From positions 1-64,000 of the forward strand of contig JBJORA010000014.1 in NCBI GenBank assembly GCA_046049675.1: a stretch of 64,000 nt of DNA, read 5' to 3'. The first letter of the stretch is position 1. Every line of letters begins with the position of its first letter. This DNA is from CAIXQW01 sp046049675 (lineage in GTDB: Bacteria > Bacteroidota > Bacteroidia > Chitinophagales > Chitinophagaceae). The notes beneath the pieces were generated by a model. The model saw only the letters and a list, made by a program, of their open reading frames with translations, was not told where the DNA came from and did no database searches. The translations under genes and the position numbers were made by a program. Of the stretch, positions 16,765-25,783 are shown one piece after another.

Positions 16765-19524
16765 CTAAATAGTAAATGCAGCTTCCACTAGTGCTTTTTG
16801 TTCTTCTGCATGCTTCTTGCTATAACCAGTAGCTGTTGCTGCGCTTGCTGGTCTGCTCAAATAGCCAATAGGTAAATCCTCAGGCATATTCATCTTCAAA
16901 TAAGATGCTGCACCCATATTACGAGGCTCTTCCTGCGCCCAAATAACTTGCGCACCTTTATACTTGCTAGCAATTAAGTTGCGAATTTGCTTGATAGGTA
17001 GTGGATAAAGCTGTTCAACTCTTACTACAGCCACATCCTGTCTGCTATTGCTCAATTGATAGTCACTAAGATCAAAGTAAATTTTGCCTGTGCAAAGTAC
17101 CAAGCGTTTTACACTGCTGCTGTTTACAATAAATTCGTCATCAATCACTTCTTTAAAGCCGCCACTAGTAAATTCGCTTACCTTACTATTGCTGCGTGCG
17201 TTACGCAAATTAGCTTTTGGACTAAAATTAATGAGCGGCTTTCTAAAGTTAAATGCAAGCTGACGACGTAAAGCATGAAAGAGATTTGCACTTGTTGTAA
17301 TATTGGTTACAATCATGTTCAACTCAGCACAATTCTGCAAGAATCGTTCAAGTCGTGCACTACTATGTTCAGGCCCTTGCCCTTCGTAACCATGCGGCAA
17401 CAACAGGGTTAAGCCATTCATTCGATTCCACTTTACCTCACTACTACTTATAAATTGATCAAGGATGGTCTGTGCACCATTTACAAAGTCGCCAAACTGC
17501 GCTTCCCAAATTGTTAGTGTTTGTGGGTTCGCCATGGCGTAGCCAAACTCAAAGCCTAACACTGCATACTCACTTAGCAATGAGTTGTATATACGCAACT
17601 TGCCTTGTGCGTCCGATACATTACTAAGGCGATTGTATTCTTCATTTGTAATTTCATCACGGAGGCAGGCATGTCTATGGCTAAACGTACCACGCTTTAC
17701 GTCTTGCCCGCTCATGCGCACGTCTTTACCTTCTGACGCAATACTTGCATAGGCTAATAGCTCGCCACTTGCCCAATCTAGCTCTTGCTTTTCTGCAAAA
17801 AGCTTTTGCTTGTCTTCAAGCAATTTTTGCACTTTGCGCAATGGCGTAAAACCTTGTGGTATTGCCATTAGTCTATCAAACAGTGCTTTTACTTCCTTTT
17901 CATCAATAGCAGTAGTTGGACTTGCGTCAAAGTCGTTTTCTGTAGCTGGTACTAATTCTTTCCAAGCACGTTCAGGCGCTTGGTTTGTGTATGGTACTTT
18001 CTTTTGCTTAACCTCGTCAAGTCTATCCTGCAAGTCTTTCCAGAACACGGTTTCCATTTCCTTTGCAAGAGCCGCATCTACATCGCCACGTTGCATCAAG
18101 ATCTCGTTATAAACCTCACGAGGATTTTTATGCTTCTCAATAATGTTATACAAACTTGGTTGTGTAAACTTAGGATCATCACCTTCGTTGTGACCATGAC
18201 GGCGATAGCATACCATATCAATAAACACGTCTGTGTTAAAGCGCTGTCTAAACCTAACTGCTAACTCACACACTTTAGCAACTGCTTCTGGATCATCGCC
18301 ATTAACATGAAAGACGGGTGCTTGCACCATTGCAGCAAGACTTGTACAATAATCCGCACTACGCGCATCATCAAAGTCGGTAGTAAAACCAATTTGATTA
18401 TTGATGACAAAATGAATTGTTCCTCCAACGTAGTAACCTGCTAGTTTGCTCATTTGCAAAACTTCGTACACGATGCCTTGCCCAGCAATACTAGCATCAC
18501 CATGAATCAAGATAGGAAGTATCTTATCGTAATCGCTGTTGTATAAAGTATCTGCCTTTGCACGACTAAAGCCAATCACAACGGGGTTGACTGCTTCTAG
18601 ATGGCTTGGATTTGGCATGAGCTGTAGATTAACTTCTGCACCGCTAGCTGTAGTAATATTACTTCTAAAACCAAGGTGGTACTTTACGTCGCCACTTCCC
18701 ATGGTTTGCCCTAGATCTTGATTGCCTTCAAACTCATTAAATATTTGTTCGTAGGTTTTGCAAAGTATATTGGCTAGTACATTAAGTCGCCCACGATGAG
18801 CCATGCCTATCACAACCTCTTTTACACCTTCTTTACCACTTTCATTTAATATACAATCCAGGCCTGCGATGGTGCTTTCTCCACCTTCTAAGCTGAATCG
18901 CTTTTGCCCAATAAACTTCGTATGCAAGAATTTCTCAAACATTACGCCTTGGTTTAACTTCTCCAAGATGCGTTTCTTTTTCTCAAATGGCAGCTCCTCT
19001 ACCATTATCTTCTCAAATTCTTGCTCTACAAAATCGTAAACCTCTTTATCGTTAATGTATGTGTACTCAATACCAACATGAGTCGTATACATTGTCTTTA
19101 GTCTGTCTAGTATTTGCTGAAGCGTCGCGCTATTGCCCAAGCCTATAATATTGCCAGCTTGAAAAGTCTTCTGCAAATCTTCCTTCTGCAGACCAAAGAA
19201 TTCAATATCTAAATTTGCTTTTCTATCCTTACGAGGACGAATAGGGTTGGTGTCTGCTACTAAGTGGCCACGTTTTCTGTAGGCTCTAATCATTTGATAG
19301 GCACCAAATTCCTTCGCCATATTTTGAGCAGTGCCATTAGTGCTCACACCAGTTGGCGCAGCAGCTGATGTACCATTGCCGGCATGGTGACTTACGGCAA
19401 AATCAAACCCTTCAAAAAACTTGCGATATTCTTGGTCTACAGCCTCAGGATTTTGAGAAAATTGCTGGTACATATCCTCAATAGCAGCAGGCGAGGAGTG
19501 TGTTATGAACGAAAAATCTTTCAT
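16765..19524 (-). CDS. sucA: 2-oxoglutarate dehydrogenase E1 component
   Basis: This is the thiamine-diphosphate-dependent decarboxylase of the 2-oxoglutarate dehydrogenase complex in the TCA cycle. It is 919 residues, the normal size. It starts with the E1 N-terminal helix (IEDMYQQFSQNPEAVDQEYR), continues through MAHRGRLNVLAN, GDASIAGQGIVYE and NNQIGFTTD (cofactor-binding core) and CYRRHGHNEGDDP, and ends with the transketolase-type C-terminal domain (EAQFGDFVNGAQ, WAQEEPRNMGA). The E2 partner (sucB) is not in the gap upstream, where rpsT lies divergently. A weak AATATTTG box lies just before the ATG. Confidence 0.97.
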   Translation of the reverse strand: MKDFSFITHSSPAAIEDMYQQFSQNPEAVDQEYRKFFEGFDFAVSHHAGNGTSAAAPTGVSTNGTAQNMAKEFGAYQMIRAYRKRGHLVADTNPIRPRKDRKANLDIEFFGLQKEDLQKTFQAGNIIGLGNSATLQQILDRLKTMYTTHVGIEYTYINDKEVYDFVEQEFEKIMVEELPFEKKKRILEKLNQGVMFEKFLHTKFIGQKRFSLEGGESTIAGLDCILNESGKEGVKEVVIGMAHRGRLNVLANILCKTYEQIFNEFEGNQDLGQTMGSGDVKYHLGFRSNITTASGAEVNLQLMPNPSHLEAVNPVVIGFSRAKADTLYNSDYDKILPILIHGDASIAGQGIVYEVLQMSKLAGYYVGGTIHFVINNQIGFTTDFDDARSADYCTSLAAMVQAPVFHVNGDDPEAVAKVCELAVRFRQRFNTDVFIDMVCYRRHGHNEGDDPKFTQPSLYNIIEKHKNPREVYNEILMQRGDVDAALAKEMETVFWKDLQDRLDEVKQKKVPYTNQAPERAWKELVPATENDFDASPTTAIDEKEVKALFDRLMAIPQGFTPLRKVQKLLEDKQKLFAEKQELDWASGELLAYASIASEGKDVRMSGQDVKRGTFSHRHACLRDEITNEEYNRLSNVSDAQGKLRIYNSLLSEYAVLGFEFGYAMANPQTLTIWEAQFGDFVNGAQTILDQFISSSEVKWNRMNGLTLLLPHGYEGQGPEHSSARLERFLQNCAELNMIVTNITTSANLFHALRRQLAFNFRKPLINFSPKANLRNARSNSKVSEFTSGGFKEVIDDEFIVNSSSVKRLVLCTGKIYFDLSDYQLSNSRQDVAVVRVEQLYPLPIKQIRNLIASKYKGAQVIWAQEEPRNMGAASYLKMNMPEDLPIGYLSRPASAATATGYSKKHAEEQKALVEAAFTI

Positions 19525-19770
19525 TATATCAAATATTGTGCAGTGTGGCGAATTTCGCTATTTATTGTTAATGCACCATCATGAATAAAGCTATTTGGCA
19601 TTTTCCAATAAAACAGCTCACGGCACTCGTGGCAGCCCCAATTTCAGCTAGTCTCTGGCTATATTTGTGCTTATTCTGCCATTTCAAGGCTATCTTTAAC
19701 CAAAGTAAGGCTTGGTTTATTGAGTTTCCGCCATTTTTAGCAGATTATTGACCAATTTTAGTCCTATTTC

Positions 19771-19801
19771 TTTGCAAATCAACTGCTTTATCCTACCTTT
19801 G
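19771..19801 (+). promoter_or_regulatory. rpsT promoter TTTG-N19-TACCTTTG
   Basis: TTTG lies at 19771-19774 and TACCTTTG at 19794-19801, both exact at 19-base spacing. The start codon lies 20 bases further on, which leaves a short leader where S20 feedback or ribosome loading could act. Confidence 0.78.
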
Positions 19802-19821
19802 CAATCCAATTTTAAGAATTC

Positions 19822-20076
19822 ATGGCTAACCACAAGGCTACAAAGAAAGATACACGTCAAAGTCGCACACGCAACGCGCGTAACCGTTACAATGGCAAAA
19901 CAACGCGTAATGCTATGCGTGAACTTTTAGCAAACAAGGATAAGGCAGCTGCTAGTGAGGCAATGCCAACAGTTGTAGCTATGCTAGATAAATTGGCAAA
20001 GCGCAACGTTATACATAAGAACAAGGCAGCTAATCTTAAGAGCGCTTTGATGAAGCACGTTGGTACGCTTGCGTAA
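19822..20076 (+). CDS. rpsT: 30S ribosomal protein S20
   Basis: This is an 84-residue, highly basic helical protein of the 30S subunit that binds 16S rRNA. The N-terminus MANHKATKKDTRQS and the helix pattern ending KNKAANLKSALMKHV are those of S20. It is monocistronic, with a complete promoter upstream and a hairpin terminator downstream. Confidence 0.96.
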   Translation: MANHKATKKDTRQSRTRNARNRYNGKTTRNAMRELLANKDKAAASEAMPTVVAMLDKLAKRNVIHKNKAANLKSALMKHVGTLA

Positions 20077-20116
20077 AGTAAGGGACAGAGTTTTCATAGT
20101 TTTCAATTTTTTTTTT

Positions 20117-20152
20117 CTAGGTGTTTGCTTTTGCTGACACCTAGTTTTTTTT
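20117..20152 (+). terminator. rpsT intrinsic terminator
   Basis: A perfect 8-bp stem (CTAGGTGT at 20117-20124 with 20137-20144) has a 12-base loop and is followed by eight T. Confidence 0.92.
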
Positions 20153-20281
20153 GTGCCATACCCAAACGCTAAGCAGATATAAATTGCAATTAGCCAAGCC
20201 GAGATTATAATTAGCATAGCCTTACACGATTATGATCTAGGTGCAGCATCTTAGTATTTATTGTTGCTTATCTTCGCAAGC

Positions 20282-21823
20282 ATGAATTCAGTTGAGGTTT
20301 TGCAAACCAAACAGCAGCAAGCTTTACTAGGCGGTGGTGCTGCACGTATAGCATCGCAGCATAAGAAAGGTAAGCTAACTGCTCGCGAGCGTATTGATTT
20401 ACTATTAGACGAAGGAAGTTTTCAAGAAATCGGTATGTTGGTAGAACACCGCAGTAAAGATTTCGATATGCAAAACGAGGTGTATCTCGGTGACGGTGTT
20501 GTAACTGGTTACGGCAATGTCAACGGACGATTGGTGTATGTTTTTAGCCAAGATTTCACCGTTTTTGGTGGAAGCCTAAGCGAAACGCATGCAGAAAAGT
20601 TTTGTAAAATAATGGATCTTGCCATGGAGAATGGTGCTCCAGTCTTAGGGCTTAATGATAGCGGCGGTGCACGTATTCAAGAAGGCGTGGTGAGCCTAGG
20701 TGGCTATGCAGATATCTTCTGGCGCAATACCAAGGCAAGTGGAGTAATTCCACAGCTAAGTGCCATAATGGGGCCATGTGCAGGTGGTGCTGTTTATAGC
20801 CCTGCGATTACAGATTTTATTTTAATGGTAGAGCATACAAGCTATATGTTCGTAACAGGACCAAATGTTGTAAAAACAGTTACGCACGAAGAAGTTACTA
20901 GTGAGGACCTAGGCGGCGCCAATACACACGCAGCTAAGAGTGGTGTAAGCCATTTTACTTGTGCCAATGAAATTGAAGCTATTCGCAGGCTGAAGCAATT
21001 GCTGAGCTATATGCCTCAGAATAACAAAGAAAAAGCACCAGTTTATCCCTATAGCGCAGAAGGCACTGAACTGCGTCCACGATTGAATCACTTGGTGCCT
21101 ATCAATCCAAATCAACCGTACGATATGCGCGACATTATTCAAGAACTTGTTGACGCATACAGCTTCTTAGAAGTACACAAGGACTATGCTGAAAACATTA
21201 TTGTTGGCTTTGCGCGTATTGCTGGTAGAAGTATAGGCATTGTAGCTAACCAGCCAGCAGCATTGGCAGGTGTACTAGATATTAATAGCAGTAAGAAGGC
21301 TGCACGCTTTACGCGCTTCTGTGATGCATTTAATATACCCTTACTAGTCTTAGTAGACGTACCAGGATTTTTACCAGGCACAGATCAAGAATGGAATGGT
21401 ATTATTAGCAATGGTGCCAAATTATTATACGCATTGTGCGAGGCTACAGTACCAAAGGTTACAGTTATTACGCGTAAGGCCTACGGTGGTGCTTACGATG
21501 TAATGAATAGTAAACACATTGGTGCAGATCTAAATTTTGCTTTTCCGAATAGTGAAATTGCTGTAATGGGTGCAAAGGGTGCCGTAGAAATTATTTTTAA
21601 GAAAGATATTGAAGCCAGCGACGATAAAGAAAAAGCAACTGCACAAAAAGTAGCTGAATATACAGAGAAGTTTGCAAATCCATACCAAGCAGCGGCTCGT
21701 GGCTTTGTTGATGAAGTGATTTTGCCGGAAACTACAAGACAAAAATTGATTGCCGGCTTTAAGATGTTAGAAAATAAAGTAGCCAAAATGCCACAGCGCA
21801 AACATGGCAATATTCCACTTTAA
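20282..21823 (+). CDS. Acyl-CoA carboxylase carboxyltransferase subunit (propionyl-CoA carboxylase beta type)
   Basis: This 513-residue biotin-dependent carboxyltransferase moves a carboxyl group from biotin to an acyl-CoA; propionyl-CoA is the most likely substrate. Seen: KKGKLTARERIDLLLDEGSF at the start, the first oxyanion-hole region SGGARIQEG, then GPCAGGAVYSPA, and in the second half a VDVPGFLPGTDQE loop and a KAYGGAYDVM motif. These follow the order of PccB/MmdA proteins. The biotin carboxylase and carrier subunits are not adjacent. The ATG at 20282 is chosen over an earlier in-frame codon because a near-consensus -7 box (TATCTTCG, 20269-20276) ends 5 bases before it. ftcD follows after 19 bases. 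Confidence 0.93.
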   Translation: MNSVEVLQTKQQQALLGGGAARIASQHKKGKLTARERIDLLLDEGSFQEIGMLVEHRSKDFDMQNEVYLGDGVVTGYGNVNGRLVYVFSQDFTVFGGSLSETHAEKFCKIMDLAMENGAPVLGLNDSGGARIQEGVVSLGGYADIFWRNTKASGVIPQLSAIMGPCAGGAVYSPAITDFILMVEHTSYMFVTGPNVVKTVTHEEVTSEDLGGANTHAAKSGVSHFTCANEIEAIRRLKQLLSYMPQNNKEKAPVYPYSAEGTELRPRLNHLVPINPNQPYDMRDIIQELVDAYSFLEVHKDYAENIIVGFARIAGRSIGIVANQPAALAGVLDINSSKKAARFTRFCDAFNIPLLVLVDVPGFLPGTDQEWNGIISNGAKLLYALCEATVPKVTVITRKAYGGAYDVMNSKHIGADLNFAFPNSEIAVMGAKGAVEIIFKKDIEASDDKEKATAQKVAEYTEKFANPYQAAARGFVDEVILPETTRQKLIAGFKMLENKVAKMPQRKHGNIPL

Positions 21824-21842
21824 ACTAAAGTAAAAAGTAAAA

Positions 21843-23513
21843 ATGCAACAGATTATAGAATGTGTGCCTAATATAAGTGAAGGCATCAACCAACAAGTGA
21901 TTGCCGATATTACCAATGCTATAAAGGAAATTGAAGGTGTACACTTGTTAGATGTAGACCCTGGTAAGGCTACAAATAGAACTGTCATCACTTTTGTTGG
22001 CGATAAAGAGGCAGTTGTGGAAGCGGCTTATACAGTTTTTGTGGGAGCAGTTACCTATATAGATATGACAAAGCATAAGGGCGAACATCCCCGCATGGGA
22101 GCCGTTGATGTTTGTCCATTTATTCCTGTAGCAAATGCGAGCATGCAGGATTGTATTGATTGCGCGCATGCCCTAGCAAAGCGCGTCGCCAAGGATTTTA
22201 GTATTCCATGCTATCTATACGAAGCGGCAGCGCAAAAAGAAGATAGAAAGAACCTTGCAGTAATTCGTGCAGGAGAATACGAAGGATGGGCAGAGAAAAT
22301 TAACGATGCTAATTGGAAGCCAGATTATGGACCTGCGGAGTTTAACCCAGCAACTGGTTGCAGTGTGATAGGAGCGCGAGATTTTTTAGTTGCGTATAAT
22401 GTCAATTTAAATACTACAAGTACACGAAGAGCAAATAGTGTTGCGTTTGACTTGCGAGAAAATGGCAGAGTAATAGAACAAGATGGTAAAAAGGTTTTAG
22501 ATGAGCACGGCGAACCTTTGCGAGCGCCTGGCTTACTAAAAAGTGTAAAGGCGATTGGGTGGTATATAGAAGAGTATGGTATTGCACAAATAAGCATGAA
22601 CCTTACTAATATTAAAGATACACCGCTGCATATTGCTTTTGACAAAGCATGCGAACGAGCTACAGCACGGGGACTGCGTGTTACGGGTAGCGAGTTGGTA
22701 GGCTTAGTGCCGTTACAGTGTATGTTGGATGCTGGTCGCTATTTTTTAGAAAAGCAAAATAGAAGTACTGGTGTAGGCGATGCTGAGTTGATTAGAATTG
22801 CAGTTAAAAGTTTAGGGCTTGACGAACTTGGTAAATTTGATCCGCAGAAGAAAATTATTGAATACGTACTTGGCATGGATACAGGTAAGCTGATTAATAT
22901 GAAGCTTAATGCATTTGCAACCGAAACTGCCAGCGAGAGCCCTGCACCAGGTGGTGGTAGTATTAGTGCCTACGCAGGTGCTTTAGGTGCTGCACTTGGC
23001 ACAATGGTGGCTAATTTAAGCAGCCATAAAAAAGGCTGGGACGATCGATGTGCCGAGTTTAGCGCACATGCCGAAAATGGCCAAGCCTTAATGAAAGAAC
23101 TGTTGGCACTTGTAGACGAGGATACTAATGCGTTTAACACAATCATGAATGCATTTAGTTTGCCTAAAAATACAGATGAAGAAAAGGCAATTCGTAGCAA
23201 GGCCATTCAAGATGCAACACTATATGCAACAGAGGTGCCACTGCGAACGATGCGTGCGGCGGCGACTGCAATGCCTTTGTGCAAAGCCATGGCGGAAATA
23301 GGCAATCCAAATAGTGTGAGCGACGCTGGTGTAGGTGCCTTATGTATTAAAGTAGCGGTGCATGGTGCATACCTCAATGTAAAAATTAATGCAGTGGGCT
23401 TAAAGGATAAAGCCACTGCAGAGAAGTTGATGGCTGAAGCACAACAGATGCTTACTGATATCAGCAAAGAAGAGTTAGCAGTACTTAAAATTGTAGAAAG
23501 CAAAATTGTATAA
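21843..23513 (+). CDS. ftcD: Bifunctional glutamate formimidoyltransferase / formimidoyl-THF cyclodeaminase
   Basis: This enzyme transfers the formimino group from formiminoglutamate to tetrahydrofolate and then deaminates it to methenyl-THF, linking histidine breakdown to folate. It has 556 residues, the size of the fused animal-type enzyme. The N-terminal transferase half (to about 330) starts ECVPNISEG and carries GEHPRMGAVDVCP with His82 at the position of the known catalytic His. The C-terminal cyclodeaminase domain (about 345-556) begins SPAPGGGSISAYAGALGAAL. Many bacteria carry the two activities as separate proteins. No other histidine-utilisation gene is visible nearby; it sits between an acyl-CoA carboxylase gene (19 bases) and a Tudor-like gene (12 bases), probably in one operon. 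Confidence 0.95.
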   Translation: MQQIIECVPNISEGINQQVIADITNAIKEIEGVHLLDVDPGKATNRTVITFVGDKEAVVEAAYTVFVGAVTYIDMTKHKGEHPRMGAVDVCPFIPVANASMQDCIDCAHALAKRVAKDFSIPCYLYEAAAQKEDRKNLAVIRAGEYEGWAEKINDANWKPDYGPAEFNPATGCSVIGARDFLVAYNVNLNTTSTRRANSVAFDLRENGRVIEQDGKKVLDEHGEPLRAPGLLKSVKAIGWYIEEYGIAQISMNLTNIKDTPLHIAFDKACERATARGLRVTGSELVGLVPLQCMLDAGRYFLEKQNRSTGVGDAELIRIAVKSLGLDELGKFDPQKKIIEYVLGMDTGKLINMKLNAFATETASESPAPGGGSISAYAGALGAALGTMVANLSSHKKGWDDRCAEFSAHAENGQALMKELLALVDEDTNAFNTIMNAFSLPKNTDEEKAIRSKAIQDATLYATEVPLRTMRAAATAMPLCKAMAEIGNPNSVSDAGVGALCIKVAVHGAYLNVKINAVGLKDKATAEKLMAEAQQMLTDISKEELAVLKIVESKIV

Positions 23514-23525
23514 ATATTTTTTGAA

Positions 23526-24065
23526 ATGGAATTAGGAATAGGTAGTAAAGTAGAGCATCCTGGTTTTGGTAAAGGTGTAATTGTAGAAGCAAATAGCGAG
23601 CATTACACCATTTGGTTTAAGAATAGCGATGTCACTAAAGCGATTGCAAGAAACTATGATGGCCTTCGAGTACTAGATGCTACAGAAGCCATTGGCGTAG
23701 AAAATCAAATGGTTGCCCTCGGCGATCTTGAACTGGCAATACATCGTGTACTAGATAGTAGGGCAGACCTTGACGAGCGCGTAGAATTGGGCACACGTTG
23801 GAATAATGGCACACTCATTCTAAAGCCCGGTGAAGCTGGTTTGCAAAGCAAAGAAGTGCCAATTGAAACTTTCTTTCATAAGATTGTAATGCTACGAGAC
23901 AGGTTGCGTGTACTGGAGCAACAAATTAATGCTCACAAAGTACTTACAGACGAGCAGAAGGTAGACCTACAACAGTATATCACACGTTGCTATGGGTCTT
24001 TAACAACATTTAATGTGTTATTTAAGAACGAGCATCAGCAGTTTAGAGGCGAAGGTGGCAAATAG
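23526..24065 (+). CDS. Conserved protein with N-terminal Tudor/SH3-like domain
   Basis: This 179-residue cytoplasmic protein has no signal peptide. Its N-terminus (about 1-50) reads SKVEHPGFGKGVIVEAN...IWFKNSDV, the small barrel fold seen at the C-terminus of UvrD/PcrA helicases, where it contacts RNA polymerase. The UvrD of this window ends in a closely similar pattern. The remaining 120 residues are mostly helical with a coiled-coil-like LRDRLRVLEQQINAHKVL segment. It is the last gene of the run pccB-like, ftcD, this gene. I do not recognise a named family; a nucleic-acid or polymerase interaction is only inferred. Confidence 0.7.
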   Translation: MELGIGSKVEHPGFGKGVIVEANSEHYTIWFKNSDVTKAIARNYDGLRVLDATEAIGVENQMVALGDLELAIHRVLDSRADLDERVELGTRWNNGTLILKPGEAGLQSKEVPIETFFHKIVMLRDRLRVLEQQINAHKVLTDEQKVDLQQYITRCYGSLTTFNVLFKNEHQQFRGEGGK

Positions 24066-24217
24066 GGATTAAGCTGCCCTTATAGCAGAATGTCGAATGT
24101 ATCTGGCATTTTAGAGTGAGCAGAACTAAGCAAGAGTAACTTCCTTGTTATTTAAGAAATTGCTAGTTCACTCTTTGAATCAACGTTCAAACCTAAGACA
24201 GCCGAGGCGAATTAAAA

Positions 24218-24260
24218 TTACTCAATGTATTGAGCAATTTTACTCAATACATTGAGTCAA
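24218..24260. repeat. Tandem 22-bp palindromes, left flank of ATPase gene
   Basis: Two palindromes 22 bases apart: CTCAATGTATTGAG (24221-24234) and its exact reverse complement CTCAATACATTGAG (24243-24256). They lie 77-113 bases beyond the stop of the ATPase gene. The same motif occurs at the other end of that gene. Confidence 0.85.
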
Positions 24261-24333
24261 TAACAATTATAGCGCATTGGCTAACCTGCAGTAACCTACG
24301 CAACTAATCGTTTATTGTCAGCGCTTCTGCTTG

Positions 24334-25515
24334 CTAGAAGAGTTTTCTTAAATCTAGTTTTATAAACTTCTTCCAGTCCAAGCCATCCGAACCAATGAGT
24401 ATGGTTCTATGCATACGATGTGTTTGTTGTAACTGCCCTATACCGCTGTTCTTTAGCCTATGCCCAGATTTTACTTCTATAGCAATACTTTTGTTCTCGT
24501 GAGTCAGGATAAAATCAACCTCGTGATTGCCATTGCGCCAATAGTTTAATTGCATGTCGTATAACATAGCTGTATTGACTAAGTGGCAGCCAATAATATT
24601 TTCTACCCAACGACCCCATAAGGCGGGTTGCGTGCTGGCCTGCTTAAAAGTATAGGCATTGCTGGTGGTAAAGTATGCATTATTGTACACTTGAAACTTA
24701 GGTGTAGAATTTCTTTGCATCACTTGAGAACCCGAAAATTTGTTTAGTCCAGTTAACAAGTGCGCACTATTCAGCAAGTTAATATAGTGTGTTAGGGTAG
24801 TAGTATTGCCTGCATTTTGTAGTTGTCCAATCAGCTTATTGTAGCTAAGCTCTTGTGTACTGTAACTACTTGCAAGTTCAAAAAGTTGCTTTAGCAATGC
24901 AGGTTTATCTACTCTGTTGAGCATCAGAATGTCTTTAGAAATTGTTGTTTCTATCAAGCTATCTTTTACATAAGTGCGCCACCTTGCTGCACTATTGATT
25001 AAACTTGCAGCACCAGGATAGCCACCATAAAAAGCAAATTGCTCTTCATTAAAGTTAAAAGCTTCTTGCATTTCACTAAATGTCCAATGTGGCATCTTTA
25101 TCATTTCAAATCTGCCGGCAAGGCTTTCGGTTAGTCCTTCTTGCAGCAAAAGTTTACTATTGCCGCTTAGTACTACGCGAATATCAAGTTGATTTTTCGT
25201 GTCGGCGTCCCAATTCTTTTTAACGGTTTCACTCCAGTTGTGTATTTTCTGTATCTCGTCAATAGCGAGGATCACGTACTTGCATCGTTCCGTTTGTAAG
25301 GTAATGCGCGCTGTTTCCCATTGTTGGTCAAGCCAGCTGCTGTTACTTACACCATCTGCAGAAGCACTTATATGTGGTTGCTTTATTTGCGCAAGTGTTT
25401 GCTGTATCATGGTGCTTTTGCCAATTTGTCTTGCACCAGCTACAACCTGAATAAAACTACGCTTTGCTCGCATACGTGCTAGCAATTCTTTCTTTTGTGC
25501 GCGCTCTATCATCAT
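24334..25515 (-). CDS. AAA+ ATPase with DUF4143 domain
   Basis: This is a 393-residue P-loop ATPase of the AAA_14/DUF4143 type that is common and often multi-copy in Bacteroidota and archaea. The Walker A variant is GARQIGKST (about residues 27-35), Walker B is YVILAIDEIQ, and a sensor-like VVLSGNSKLL follows. The second half is the DUF4143 region, ending with a nuclease-like segment (HEVDFILTHENKSIAIEVKSG) that matches the Asp...Glu-x-Lys pattern of the PD-(D/E)xK fold. The function of these proteins is not settled; defence, plasmid upkeep and regulation have been suggested. The gene stands alone and is bracketed by tandem palindromes on both sides. The TACCTTTG box 4 bases upstream supports the ATG at 25515. 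Confidence 0.88.
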   Translation of the reverse strand: MMIERAQKKELLARMRAKRSFIQVVAGARQIGKSTMIQQTLAQIKQPHISASADGVSNSSWLDQQWETARITLQTERCKYVILAIDEIQKIHNWSETVKKNWDADTKNQLDIRVVLSGNSKLLLQEGLTESLAGRFEMIKMPHWTFSEMQEAFNFNEEQFAFYGGYPGAASLINSAARWRTYVKDSLIETTISKDILMLNRVDKPALLKQLFELASSYSTQELSYNKLIGQLQNAGNTTTLTHYINLLNSAHLLTGLNKFSGSQVMQRNSTPKFQVYNNAYFTTSNAYTFKQASTQPALWGRWVENIIGCHLVNTAMLYDMQLNYWRNGNHEVDFILTHENKSIAIEVKSGHRLKNSGIGQLQQTHRMHRTILIGSDGLDWKKFIKLDLRKLF

Positions 25516-25519
25516 GCCA

Positions 25520-25553
25520 CAAAGGTACTATTTTTCTCTAGGTTTTTACCAAA
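25520..25553 (-). promoter_or_regulatory. Promoter of DUF4143 ATPase gene (TTTG-N22-TACCTTTG)
   Basis: On the minus strand TTTG (25550-25553) precedes TACCTTTG (25520-25527) by 22 bases. The box ends 4 bases before the ATG. The palindrome array at 25566-25618 begins about 15 bases upstream of the TTTG, a position where a bound protein could control this promoter. Confidence 0.65.
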
Positions 25554-25565
25554 CTACCACTAAGT

Positions 25566-25618
25566 TTTGAGTAAATTTACTCAGTATACTGAGTAAATTT
25601 ACTCAATGTATTAAGTAA
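25566..25618. repeat. Tandem 22-bp palindromes, right flank of ATPase gene
   Basis: Overlapping palindromes: TGAGTAAATTTACTCA (25568-25583 and again 25590-25605), ACTCAGTATACTGAGT (25579-25594), and a final imperfect copy (25601-25616), with 22-base periodicity. The segment 25599-25618 matches 24218-24237 at 18 of 20 positions, in direct orientation. Confidence 0.87.
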
Positions 25619-25783
25619 AAATGAATAGGTTCTTTTGTGAAAATGCAAACTTTAATCTTGGGTAATATGGATAGAAGCCAACAAAATCAAGTGCTTTCAG
25701 GCATTCAGCTCATTAAATCTAGTTTGTAGTTCGATATTGCCTTTTAGAGGTCACGCTATACTACAGCAGTTTGCCAGTGCACA

